A stretch of 64,000 bases of DNA. Source: Streptomyces candidus (lineage in GTDB: Bacteria > Actinomycetota > Actinomycetes > Streptomycetales > Streptomycetaceae). The notes below the pieces were generated by a model. That model saw only the letters and a list, made by a program, of their open reading frames with translations, was not told the origin of the DNA and did no database searches. The DNA is taken from contig NZ_JACHEM010000001.1 in the NCBI RefSeq assembly GCF_014207445.1, positions 647,328 to 711,327 on the forward strand, in the 5' to 3' direction. The translations under genes were made by a program, and so were the position numbers. Each line of letters starts with the position of its first letter. Position 1 is the first letter of the stretch. Shown in pieces: positions 55,491 through 63,878 of the stretch.

Positions 55491-56408
55491 TCATCCCCGC
55501 TCCCCCGCGATCCCCCGCAACGCCCCCAGCACCCGCCCCACCCCCGCCCCTTCCTCCGCCCCCCGCCGCACCGCGGCGATCACGTGCCGGCGGGGCTGGT
55601 CCGCCTCCAGGACGCGCATCACGACGCCCGCCCCCGTCCCCCGGCCCCGCTCCGCCACCGCCATCCGCGGCACCAGTGCGACACCCATGCCTGCTTCGAC
55701 CATGGCGAGGATCGCCGTCCACCCCGCCGCGCTGTGCGCCTGTTCCGGTACGAAGCCCGCCGCCTCGCACGCGGCGCGCGTGATCTCCGACCACGGTCCG
55801 CTGCCGCCGAAGATCCACGCCTCCCCGGAGAGGTCCGCCAGCCGCAGGCCGGGCGTGGCGGCGAGCGCGTGCCCCGCGGGGAGCGCGACGTCGAGGGGGT
55901 CCGCCAGCAGCGGGATGCGGGCGAACTGCGGATCGCGGACGGTGGGGGCGTGTGCGGCGAGGGACAGCGCCAGGTCCACCGCGCCGTCCGAGAGGAGTTC
56001 GTACGCCTCGGCCGCCTCCGCCTCCCGTACCCGCACGTCGAGCCCCGGATATGTTTCCCGCAGCCGCCGCACCGCCGGGACGACGAGGGCGGGGACGGCG
56101 GTCGAGAACGCCCCGATCCGCACCTCCCCGCTCTCGCCCCGCCCGTACCCCTCCAGTTCGGCCTCGGCCCGTTCCAGTTGCGCGAAGACGACCTCCGCGT
56201 GCCGGAGCACGAGGTGGGCCGCGTCCGTCAGGCGCACCCGCCGCCCGTGCGCCTCCAGCAGGGTCACGTTGAGCTGTTTCGCCAGATTGGAGAGTTGCTG
56301 GGAGACGGCGGACGGCGTCATCAGCAGCGCCTGTGCCGTCGCGGTCACGGTGCCGCGGTCGCGCAGGGTGCGCAGGATCCGCAGCTTCTTGATGTCCCAC
56401 TCGGTCAT
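55491..56408 (-). CDS. LysR-family transcriptional regulator
   Basis: 305 residues. N-terminal winged helix-turn-helix (LRILRTLRDRGTVTATAQALLMTPSAVSQQLSNLAKQLNVTLLE in parts, about 9-50) and a periplasmic-binding-protein-like effector domain (from about 92). Starts overlapping the eamA stop by 4 nt (ATGA-type), so both are made from one message. The effector may be the metabolite handled by the EamA protein. The shared motif upstream of eamA and alc is the natural candidate binding site. Confidence 0.92.
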   Translation of the reverse strand: MTEWDIKKLRILRTLRDRGTVTATAQALLMTPSAVSQQLSNLAKQLNVTLLEAHGRRVRLTDAAHLVLRHAEVVFAQLERAEAELEGYGRGESGEVRIGAFSTAVPALVVPAVRRLRETYPGLDVRVREAEAAEAYELLSDGAVDLALSLAAHAPTVRDPQFARIPLLADPLDVALPAGHALAATPGLRLADLSGEAWIFGGSGPWSEITRAACEAAGFVPEQAHSAAGWTAILAMVEAGMGVALVPRMAVAERGRGTGAGVVMRVLEADQPRRHVIAAVRRGAEEGAGVGRVLGALRGIAGERG

Positions 56409-57352
56409 GACCGCAACCTACGTCGGCCGGCACCGCCGCCTGCCGCGCCCAGTACCACTCCCCCGAGGATCAGCACCATGCACAGGATCTGGAACGGGCC
56501 GGTCCGCTCACCCAGGACGGCGTACGAGAGCAGTGCCACGCACAGCGGCTGGAGGTAGTAGACGACTCCCGCGCGGGCCGCGCCGATGAGGGAGATCGCC
56601 TTGTTCCAGGCGAAGAAGGCGATGGCGGAGGAGAAGAAGCCGACGTAGAGCAGCGGGCCGACGGTGCCGGGACGGGCCTCGAAGCCGCCCTGGACGGCGA
56701 GGCTGACGCCGTACACGGGGGCGAGCATCAGCGCGCCGAGGACGAAGGTGGTGAAGAGGAGGGCGAGTCCGCCGAGTCCGGCAGGCCTGCGGCGCAACAG
56801 GGCGCTGTACGAGCCGAAGCACAGGGCGGCGGCGATCATCCAGAACGCGCCGGCGGACAGGCCCGGGGAGAGCGAGCCCTTGCTGACCAGGAGCAGCACT
56901 CCGGCGCAGGCGACCACCATCCCGATGACACGGAGGACGCCCAGACGCCTGCCGCCGAGGCGCTCGTACACCGCCATGACGACCGGCGAGGCCGCCATGA
57001 TCATTCCCATGGTGCCGGCGGGGGTGTCGAGTCCTGCCTGGTTGACGAGGGTGTTGTAGGCGGTGACCCCAAGGAGCGAGGCGAGGGTGAGGAAGCCCAG
57101 GTGGCGGCGGATCAGGGCGCGTTGCCGCCAGGTCTCGCGAAGCGCGAGGGGGGCGACGGCGACCAGGGCGACGATCCAGCGCCAGAAGGCGGCCTGGACG
57201 GGCGGGACGGAGTCGTGCAGTCCGCGCGAGGTGACGAAACTGCCGGACCAGACGACGGTGGCGACGGCGGCGAGGAGCAGGCCCAGGCCCACCCCCTTCG
57301 CCGCGGTTCCCCCGGTGGTCCCCGGTGTACGGATACGGTCCAGAACTGCCAT
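56405..57352 (-). CDS. EamA/DMT-family transporter
   Basis: 315 residues with ten membrane segments in two EamA repeats (WSGSFVTSRGLHDSVPPVQAAFWRW in the first; FGSYSALLRRRP and ALLSYAVLGERTGPFQI in the second). Such proteins usually export amino acids or related metabolites. First gene of a two-gene operon with the lysR gene. ATG 57352 has AG-rich but weak ribosome signals. The shared 15-bp motif lies 66 nt upstream. Confidence 0.92.
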   Translation of the reverse strand: MAVLDRIRTPGTTGGTAAKGVGLGLLLAAVATVVWSGSFVTSRGLHDSVPPVQAAFWRWIVALVAVAPLALRETWRQRALIRRHLGFLTLASLLGVTAYNTLVNQAGLDTPAGTMGMIMAASPVVMAVYERLGGRRLGVLRVIGMVVACAGVLLLVSKGSLSPGLSAGAFWMIAAALCFGSYSALLRRRPAGLGGLALLFTTFVLGALMLAPVYGVSLAVQGGFEARPGTVGPLLYVGFFSSAIAFFAWNKAISLIGAARAGVVYYLQPLCVALLSYAVLGERTGPFQILCMVLILGGVVLGAAGGGAGRRRLRS

Positions 57353-57417
57353 CGCTGCTCCCCCAAGGTGATCGGTGATCCCGGTACGGGTTCCACCGTC
57401 ACCCCGGAGGGTCGTTC

Positions 57418-57432
57418 AGGTCCATCGAAACT
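57418..57432. promoter_or_regulatory. Shared motif upstream of eamA-lysR (site 2)
   Basis: TCAGGTCCATCGAAA, preceded here by T, giving TTC-N9-GAA, compatible with the T-N11-A pattern of LysR operators. Identical 15-mer to the site before alc. Confidence 0.55.
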
Positions 57433-57485
57433 ATTCGACGAGACCCTTCAGAAAAAACGAACAATGAGGGGTCCGGACAACGCGA

Positions 57486-57533
57486 CGAGGGCGTCGGCGT
57501 CCCGCACCGGAGTGCGGGCCGCCGACGCCCTCG
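57486..57533. terminator. Terminator after the 76-residue membrane protein gene
   Basis: 13-bp outer stem (57486-57498 with 57521-57533) with an inner CCGCAC/GTGCGG stem, 19 nt past the stop. Confidence 0.75.
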
Positions 57534-57551
57534 AAGGAGCGGGAGCCGCCG

Positions 57552-57782
57552 TCAGACCTGCTTGCGCGACTTGTCGAGCACCATCACCAGGCCGGCGATG
57601 ACCACGAACAGCGCGATCGGCAGCACGACGAACAGGCCGAGGGTCTCGGCGACGCTCAGGCCGGGGCCCGGGTCGTCACCGTCGTCCCGTACGACCGCGA
57701 GCGCGGGAGACGACAGGAGCAGCATCATCAGCGTCGTACCGGTCGCGACAGCGCCGGCGCGCAGAGCGTTCTTCTTGTCCAC
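57552..57782 (-). CDS. Small secreted/membrane protein of unknown function
   Basis: 76 residues from GTG 57782. A signal-peptide-like N-terminus (AVATGTTLMMLLLSSPALA, cut near 29) leads to a short acidic linker (RDDGDDPGPG), one membrane segment (ETLGLFVVLPIALFVVIAGLVMVL in part) and a basic end (DKSRKQV). Type I topology is likely. I recognise no family. It begins 20 nt after the malQ stop on the same strand, so it may be the last gene of the malQ message. Confidence 0.7.
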   Translation of the reverse strand: MDKKNALRAGAVATGTTLMMLLLSSPALAVVRDDGDDPGPGLSVAETLGLFVVLPIALFVVIAGLVMVLDKSRKQV

Positions 57783-57802
57783 GGTGCAAAAGTAGCGAAC
57801 GG

Positions 57803-60418
57803 CTATGCCGGCCGCGCGCCCGGGGGTGCCGTAAGGGGTCCGGCCGCCTGCCGGGCGTCCGCCGCGAGCACCCCCATGAGGCGGTGCAGCCGGGGTGAGG
57901 CGGCCAGTTCCTCCAGGGTGACCGGGCGGCCCTCGGCGTCGGCGACGGGCAGCCGCCAGTTGGGGTACTGGTCCCAGGTGCCGGGGAGGTTCTGCGGGCG
58001 GCGGTCGCCGACCGCGTCAGGCAGCCAGACTCCGACCATCCGGGCCGGGGTGCGCAGCAGGAACCGGTACACGGCGTGGATCTGGGCCTCCTCGCCCGCT
58101 CCGGCACCCTCGGGCAGCAGTCCGAGCCGGGTGAGGTACGTCAGCCAGTCGGTGACCTCGGCCGCGTCCTCGGCGCGTTCCTGGGCCAGCGGGCGGGTGA
58201 GCAGCCCCAGCCGGTGGCGCAGCGCGACGTGGTCGCCGGTGAGGCGGGCGGCGGTGGACGGGAGGTCGTGGGTGGTCGCGGTGGCGACGCAGCCCTCGCG
58301 CCAGTCCCCGGGCGCCAGTGGGCGGCCCGTACCGGCCCAGTCGCGCTCGAACCACAGCACGGAGGTGCCGAGAACGCCGCGGGCGGCCAGAGCGTCGCGC
58401 ACGCCCGGTTCGACGGTGCCGAGGTCCTCGCCGATGACGGCGGCGCCGGCCAGGTGGGCCTCCAGAACGAGGACCGCGAGCATGGCCTCCGCGTCGTATC
58501 GGACATACGTTCCGTCGGTGGGCGGCAGGCCCTCGGGTACCCACCACAGCCGGAACAGACCCATGACGTGGTCGATGCGGACCGCTCCCCCGTGCCGCAG
58601 CAGGTTGCGCAGCAGGCCGCGGTAGGGGGCGTAGCCGGTGGCGGCGAGGGCGTCGGGCCGCCAGGGCGGCAGGCCCCAGTCCTGCCCGAGTGCGTTGAAC
58701 GCGTCGGGGGGCGCGCCGACGGACATGCCCCTGGCAAAGTAGCCGCCCTGCGAGGGCGACCAGGTGTCGGAGCCGCCGGGGTGCACACCCACGGCCAGGT
58801 CGTGGACCAGACCCACGGACATGCCGGCATCGCGGGCGGAGCGCTGGGCGGCGGCGAGCTGACAGTCGGTGAGCCAGGCGAGACGGCAGTGGAAGTCGAT
58901 GCGCTCGTCCAGCGCGGCACGGGCCCGGCGGGTGGCGGCGGAGCTGCTGTCGCGAAGCTCTTCGGGCCACTGGTGCCAGTCGCCGCCGTACTCCTCCGCG
59001 AGGGCGCACCAGGTGGCGTGGTCCTCCAGGGCCTGGCCCTGCTCGGCGAGGAAGTCGCAGTAGGCGGCCCGGCGGCCGGGGCCCAGCGGCACCGCGGCGA
59101 CGATCTCCAGAGCCTGCTTCTTCAGGTGCCAGACGGCGTCCCGGTCGAGGTGGGCGCCTTTGTGCAGCACGTCGGCCCGCAGTTCGGCGGCGCGGGCGAG
59201 CAGGGCGTCCAGCCGTTCCCGGCCGGCCGGGTCGGTGACGTACCCGAACTCCGGGACGTCCTCGATCCGCAGGTGCACGGGGTCGGGGAAGCGGCGGGAG
59301 GAGGGCCGGTAGGGCGACGGGTCGGTGGGCGTTCCGGGCACGGCGGCGTGCAGCGGGTTGACCTGGACGAATCCGGCCCCGAGCGAGCGGCCCGCCCACC
59401 CCGCGAGCTCCGCGAGGTCGCCGAGGTCGCCCATGCCCCAGGAGCGCGCGGACAGCAGCGAGTAGAGCTGCACGAGGAAGCCGTGCCGGGGGCCCTGCGG
59501 TTCGGGTACGCGCGCGGGGGCGACGACGAGATGGCAGGCGGCCGCCCGCCCGTCGGGCAGTGCGGCTTCCAGGCGGTGCACGCCGAGGGGGAGCTGCGCC
59601 CAGTGGTCGTCCTGGGGCACGGCGGCGGGGGTCACGGGCAGGGGGGCCTGCCGCGCGGTGACCGCCGGAGCAGGGTCCGGGTGGACCGGATCCGGGTGGA
59701 CTGGCCCCGCGCGGTCCGGAGCCGGGTGGACCGGGTCCGGGTGGACCGGATCCGGGTGGACCGGCCCCGCGCGGTCCGGAGCCGGGTGGACCGGGTCCGG
59801 GTGGACCGGATCCGGGTGGACCGGCCCCGCGCGGTCCGGGTCCGGGAGGGACGGGTCGGCCGGCGTCAGGTCCGGGTGCGGAGCGTCCGTCGGCGCAGAG
59901 TCCCCTCGGAGCGGGCCTCCGGACGGCGAGTCCGCCTGCATGGAATCGCGCAGCGCGGAGTCGCGGTGCGCGAAGTCCGGCTGCTCCGCGGCCCGTGCGG
60001 GGTCCGGTGCCGGGGTGCCGGGGTCGGGGCCAGTGGGGGCGTCGGGGCCCGTGGCGGGGCCGGGTGGGAGCTGCCACTGCCTCGCCTCGCCCTGTTCCGT
60101 CGCGACGCGCAACCGCGTTCCCGGGGGCAGGGCGGCCAGTGCGTCCGGGAGAATGCGGGCGTCCCGCCACAGGGCGAGGGTGGGCGGCAGGATCAGGCTG
60201 CTGCCGGTGCGGGCGGCGTCGTCGTGGGCGGCGAGGGCGGCGTCGATCGCGTGCGGTGTGCCCGCGTCGACGTCAAGTGCCGCGAGGACCGCGACGACGG
60301 TGGTGTCCGGGACCTGGACGATGCGGTCCTCGGACGGTGCGTAGGACGTGGCGACGCCGTGCAGCGCGGCGAGCCGGGCGAGGCCCGTGGCCTCCGCCCC
60401 CCTCCCTCCTGCGGTCAT
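57803..60418 (-). CDS. malQ: 4-alpha-glucanotransferase (amylomaltase, GH77)
   Basis: 871 residues from ATG 60418, with GGGAG 4 nt upstream. The GH77 catalytic residues are present: nucleophile D616 (VRIDHVMGL), acid/base E664 (GEDLGTV) and D718 (THDLPS). It transfers maltodextrin chains in glycogen/maltose metabolism. It is longer than usual for streptomycetes because a ~100-residue Pro/Asp/His-rich linker follows the N-terminal domain (about 145-255), containing 20-residue repeats. The start codon overlaps the stop of the upstream 92-residue gene (TGATG), so translation is coupled. Confidence 0.95.
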   Translation of the reverse strand: MTAGGRGAEATGLARLAALHGVATSYAPSEDRIVQVPDTTVVAVLAALDVDAGTPHAIDAALAAHDDAARTGSSLILPPTLALWRDARILPDALAALPPGTRLRVATEQGEARQWQLPPGPATGPDAPTGPDPGTPAPDPARAAEQPDFAHRDSALRDSMQADSPSGGPLRGDSAPTDAPHPDLTPADPSLPDPDRAGPVHPDPVHPDPVHPAPDRAGPVHPDPVHPDPVHPAPDRAGPVHPDPVHPDPAPAVTARQAPLPVTPAAVPQDDHWAQLPLGVHRLEAALPDGRAAACHLVVAPARVPEPQGPRHGFLVQLYSLLSARSWGMGDLGDLAELAGWAGRSLGAGFVQVNPLHAAVPGTPTDPSPYRPSSRRFPDPVHLRIEDVPEFGYVTDPAGRERLDALLARAAELRADVLHKGAHLDRDAVWHLKKQALEIVAAVPLGPGRRAAYCDFLAEQGQALEDHATWCALAEEYGGDWHQWPEELRDSSSAATRRARAALDERIDFHCRLAWLTDCQLAAAQRSARDAGMSVGLVHDLAVGVHPGGSDTWSPSQGGYFARGMSVGAPPDAFNALGQDWGLPPWRPDALAATGYAPYRGLLRNLLRHGGAVRIDHVMGLFRLWWVPEGLPPTDGTYVRYDAEAMLAVLVLEAHLAGAAVIGEDLGTVEPGVRDALAARGVLGTSVLWFERDWAGTGRPLAPGDWREGCVATATTHDLPSTAARLTGDHVALRHRLGLLTRPLAQERAEDAAEVTDWLTYLTRLGLLPEGAGAGEEAQIHAVYRFLLRTPARMVGVWLPDAVGDRRPQNLPGTWDQYPNWRLPVADAEGRPVTLEELAASPRLHRLMGVLAADARQAAGPLTAPPGARPA
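59671..59840. repeat. 60-bp tandem repeat inside malQ
   Basis: Units 59701-59760 and 59761-59820 are identical except one base (59702). A half unit precedes (59671-59700) and another follows. Each unit encodes DRAGPVHPDPVHPDPVHPAP. Smaller 15-bp GGGTGGACCGG(A/G)TCC repeats are nested inside. Confidence 0.95.
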
Positions 60419-60696
60419 CAGACTCCCGGGTACTCCGTGCCGGACGCCGTCCCGTAGGACGACGGCTCGCTGGTCAGTGGGGTCGCGTCGGTGAGCGGCG
60501 GTTCGCTCGTCAGCGGCGCGGCGTCGGCGAGCGGCGGCTCGCTGGTGAGCGGCGGTTCGGCGCAGCCGCAGGCACAGTGGCCGTCGAGCCCCGAATCGGG
60601 GCCCGAGACCTGTTTGGAGAGGGCCGGGACGAGGAGCTGGGCGGAAGCGGCCACTGGGGCCTCCTTCGGTGGCGGGGCGTGGACAAGAGCAGCCAT
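60418..60696 (-). CDS. Small Cys-containing protein translationally coupled to malQ
   Basis: 92 residues from ATG 60696. I know no family. The N-terminal half is ordinary (MAALVHAPPPKEAPVAASAQ), the middle holds GHCACGCAEP with three Cys in five residues, and the C-terminal half is a repeat of the type PPLTSEPPLADAAPLTSEP ending in SSYGTASGTEYPGV. Codon use has GC-rich third positions, as in real genes here. Its stop overlaps the malQ start by one base (TGATG). The ribosome site is weak (CTGGGT). It could be a metal-binding accessory protein, a leader for malQ translation, or a modified-peptide precursor; there is no evidence to choose. Confidence 0.55.
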   Translation of the reverse strand: MAALVHAPPPKEAPVAASAQLLVPALSKQVSGPDSGLDGHCACGCAEPPLTSEPPLADAAPLTSEPPLTDATPLTSEPSSYGTASGTEYPGV

Positions 60697-60720
60697 ACCC
60701 AGAGGGCGCAGCCGCAGACA

Positions 60721-60734
60721 TGTACGGCCGTACA
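60721..60734. promoter_or_regulatory. 14-bp palindrome in the malQ/GH84 divergent region
   Basis: TGTACGGCCGTACA is a perfect palindrome 25 nt upstream of the 92-residue gene. GTACGGCCG recurs at 60799-60807. Possible operator, but GTACGG is a common hexamer in these genomes. Confidence 0.3.
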
Positions 60735-60931
60735 ACGTGAGCCGCGTCACAAGAGTTCCGATGGCGGGAGTTGGCGCAAGAAGTTGAAGGAACGGGACGT
60801 ACGGCCGCAGACTGTCCGGCACGTGCGCCGCCGCGCACGCGACATCGTCCTTCCCGCATTGACACCCCTGGCGGACGGGTGATGGGCTCGCGCCCGTAGA
60901 CACCAGAGCGATGACCACTGAGGAGTACGGC

Positions 60932-63859
60932 GTGCAGCTGGGGCGCAGAAGGGGAGCGACCGCCGTCGCGTTCGCCGTGATGGGCGGCCTGCTCGGCGGC
61001 GCGCCGGGGGCCCTTGCCGCACCGCCCGCCCCCGACGTCCCCGCTCCCGCCGCCCGGGACCTGGAGAGCGTCGCGGGGCCGGTGCCGGTGTGGCCGCGCC
61101 CCCAGTCGATGCGGGCCGCCGGACGGGGTGTCGTGGTGGGTGACCAGGCGGTGCTGGTGGTGGCGCCGGGCACCGACCCTTTCGCCGTGGACGCGCTGCG
61201 GAGCGTGCTGCGGGGTGCGGGCGCCCACACCCTGTACGAGGTGGCGCCGGGCGAGGCACTGCCGCCGCGCGGTCTGGTCGTACGGGCGGGGGACGCCGAG
61301 GACGCCCTGAAGGCGCTGCGGGCGCCCGCGCGCGCGGACCTCCCTGCGGGCGGTTACCGGCTCGCGGTCGGGCAGGTCGCCGGGCGGGACACCGTGGCCC
61401 TGGACGGGGTCGGCGCGGACGGCATGTTCCACGCGGCGCAGACGCTGCGGCAGCTGGTGCGGGGCGACGCCGTCGCGGGCGTGGTCGTACGCGACTGGCC
61501 GGGCACCGCGGTGCGCGGCATGACGGAGGGGTTCTACGGCCGTCCGTGGACGACGGAGCAGCGGCTCGCCCAGGTCGACTTCATGGGGCGTACGAAGCAG
61601 AACCGGTACCTCTACGCGCCCGGCGACGACCCGTACCGCCAGGCGCTGTGGCGTGAGCCGTACCCGGCGGCCGAGCGTTCCTCGTTCCGGGTGCTGGCCG
61701 AGCACGCCCGCCGCAACCACGTGACGCTGGGCTGGGCGGTCGCACCGGGGCAGGCGATGTGCATGTCGGACGACCGGGACGTCAAGGCTCTGGTCCGCAA
61801 GGTGGAGTCGATGTGGGCGCTGGGGGTGCGGGTCTTCCAGCTCCAGTTCCAGGACGTCAGTTACAGCGAGTGGCACTGCGGGCAGGACGCCGACGTGTTC
61901 GGCTCCGGCCCCGAGGCGGCGGCGAAGGCGCACGCGCGCGTGGCGAGTGCGGTGGCCCGTCACCTCGCCGCACGGCACCCGGGTGCCGAGCCGTTGTCGA
62001 TGATGCCGACGGAGTTCTACCAGGACGGCGAGACCGCCTACCGGCGCGCGCTGGCCGCCGAGCTGGACGGGCGTGTACAGGTCGCGTGGACAGGCGTGGG
62101 CGTGGTGCCCAGGACCATCAGCGGACGCGAACTGGTGACCGCCCGGTCCGCGTTCGGGCGTCCGCTGGTGACCATGGACAACTACCCCGTCAACGACTAC
62201 GCGCAGGACCGGCTCTTCCTCGGCCCCTACACGGGCCGGGAACCTGCCGTGGCGGGCCAGAGCGCCGCCCTGCTGTCCAATGCGATGGAGCAGCCGTCCG
62301 CGTCCCGTATTCCGCTTTTCACGGCCGCCGACTTCGCCTGGAACCCGCGCGGTTACCAGCCGCAGGAGTCGTGGCGGGCGGCCGTCGAGGACCTGGCGGG
62401 CGGCGACGCGCAGGCCCGCGAGGCGATGCTGGCGTTCGCCGGCAACCACGCGTCGTCGATCCTCGACCCGGCGCACGAGTCGGCGTACCTGCGGCCGCTG
62501 ATCGACGCGTTCTGGAAGTCCCGGCCGAGCGGGGACCGGGCGCTGCGCGACGCGGCAGCGCAGCGTCTGCGGGCGGCGTTCACGGTGATGAAGGAGGCCC
62601 CGCAGCGCCTGGGGCCGGCGGCCGACGGGTCCTTCGACGACGAGGTGCGGCCCTGGCTGGAGCGGTTCGCGCGGTACGGGGCGGCGGGCGAGCAGGCCGT
62701 CGACATGCTCCAGGCGCAGGCCGCCGGGAACGGTGCGGCCGCCTGGGGGCACGCGCGCGCTCTGAGCACGTCCCGCGAGGAGCTGAAGGCGCCCCGGGTG
62801 ACCGTCGGCAAGGGCGTGCTCGACCCGTTCCTGTCGAAGGCGGAACGGCAGGGCGCGGCATGGACGGGCGCGGACCGCGAGCCGGGCACGGTGACGCGCG
62901 GCGAGAGCACGTACACGGTGCGCCTGAAGCACCCGCGCCCGGTGACGGCGGTGACGGCGATGGCCACCCCCGGGCAGACGGACACGGCGGTGGAGGTGCA
63001 CGTCCCCGGCGAGGGCTGGCGGCGGATCGGCGCGCTGAGCGACGACGGCTGGACGCAGACGCCGGTGGGCGGCACGCGCGTGGACGCGGTGCGGCTCGCG
63101 TGGACGGGCCGTGTCCCGGCGGTGGAGCGGCTGGTGCCGTGGTTCGCGGACGAGCCGGAGGCCACGCTCACCCTGTCCCGCGGCGAGACCGACGCGGAGA
63201 TCGGCGGGCCGGCAGCGCGCGTGCTGGCGGCGCTGACCGGTCAGCGGCCCGGCGAAGTGCGCGGCGGCCTGACGGCGAAGGCGCCCAAGGGCATCGAGGT
63301 GCTGGTCCCGAAGGCGACCGTGGTGCCGCGCGGCACGGACACCTCCGTACCGCTGGAGATCAAGGTCGCCAAGGGCACGCCGGCGGGCGAGTACCGCATC
63401 CCGGTGTCGTTCGCCGGCGGTGCGGAGCAGGTGCTGACCGTACGGGCGGCCCCGCGCACCGCCGGCCCGGATCTGCTGCGTACGGCGCGGGTGTCGTCCT
63501 CGGGCGACGAGACGGCCGACTTCCCCGCGGCGCACGCGGCGGACGGCGACGCGGGGACGCGCTGGTCCTCGCCCGCGGGTCCGTCCGCGTGGTGGCAGGC
63601 GGAGCTGCCGGAGCCGACGCGGCTGGGTCAGGTCGTCCTGACCTGGCAGGACGCCCATGCGAAGGCCTACCGCGTGCAGGTGTCGGCGGACGGCCGGAGC
63701 TGGCGCACGGCGGCCACCGTCCGGGACGGCAGGGGCGGCCGGGAGACGGTCCGCTTCGATGCGCGGGACGCAAAGTTCGTACGGGTGCAGGGAGACGAGC
63801 GGGCGACCCGGTTCGGGTACTCGCTGTGGTCGGTGGAGGCGTACGCGGTCGCCGAGTAA
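60932..63859 (+). CDS. Secreted GH84-like beta-N-acetylglucosaminidase with CBM32-type C-terminus
   Basis: 975 residues from GTG 60932, which has AGGAG 6 nt upstream; ATG 60911 is in frame but lacks one. Signal peptide to about residue 29 (AVMGGLLGGAPGALA). A glycohydrolase-20-type lead domain (about 45-185) is followed by the GH84 barrel (RGMTEGFYGRPWTTEQRL), a helical region, an NPCBM/NEW3-like beta domain and a final F5/8 type C domain (about 840-975). Where family enzymes have the catalytic Asp-Asp pair, this one reads Gln307-Asp308 (LQFQDVSYSEWHC). Likely acts on GlcNAc polymers or glycoproteins outside the cell. Confidence 0.9.
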   Translation: MQLGRRRGATAVAFAVMGGLLGGAPGALAAPPAPDVPAPAARDLESVAGPVPVWPRPQSMRAAGRGVVVGDQAVLVVAPGTDPFAVDALRSVLRGAGAHTLYEVAPGEALPPRGLVVRAGDAEDALKALRAPARADLPAGGYRLAVGQVAGRDTVALDGVGADGMFHAAQTLRQLVRGDAVAGVVVRDWPGTAVRGMTEGFYGRPWTTEQRLAQVDFMGRTKQNRYLYAPGDDPYRQALWREPYPAAERSSFRVLAEHARRNHVTLGWAVAPGQAMCMSDDRDVKALVRKVESMWALGVRVFQLQFQDVSYSEWHCGQDADVFGSGPEAAAKAHARVASAVARHLAARHPGAEPLSMMPTEFYQDGETAYRRALAAELDGRVQVAWTGVGVVPRTISGRELVTARSAFGRPLVTMDNYPVNDYAQDRLFLGPYTGREPAVAGQSAALLSNAMEQPSASRIPLFTAADFAWNPRGYQPQESWRAAVEDLAGGDAQAREAMLAFAGNHASSILDPAHESAYLRPLIDAFWKSRPSGDRALRDAAAQRLRAAFTVMKEAPQRLGPAADGSFDDEVRPWLERFARYGAAGEQAVDMLQAQAAGNGAAAWGHARALSTSREELKAPRVTVGKGVLDPFLSKAERQGAAWTGADREPGTVTRGESTYTVRLKHPRPVTAVTAMATPGQTDTAVEVHVPGEGWRRIGALSDDGWTQTPVGGTRVDAVRLAWTGRVPAVERLVPWFADEPEATLTLSRGETDAEIGGPAARVLAALTGQRPGEVRGGLTAKAPKGIEVLVPKATVVPRGTDTSVPLEIKVAKGTPAGEYRIPVSFAGGAEQVLTVRAAPRTAGPDLLRTARVSSSGDETADFPAAHAADGDAGTRWSSPAGPSAWWQAELPEPTRLGQVVLTWQDAHAKAYRVQVSADGRSWRTAATVRDGRGGRETVRFDARDAKFVRVQGDERATRFGYSLWSVEAYAVAE

Positions 63860-63878
63860 GGGCTCCGGGCAGGGCCGT

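Noticed and set aside
60697..60931. DasR operator near the GH84 gene
   Set aside because: I looked for a site like ACTGGTCTAGACCACT in the divergent region and saw none, so GlcNAc control through DasR is not supported here.
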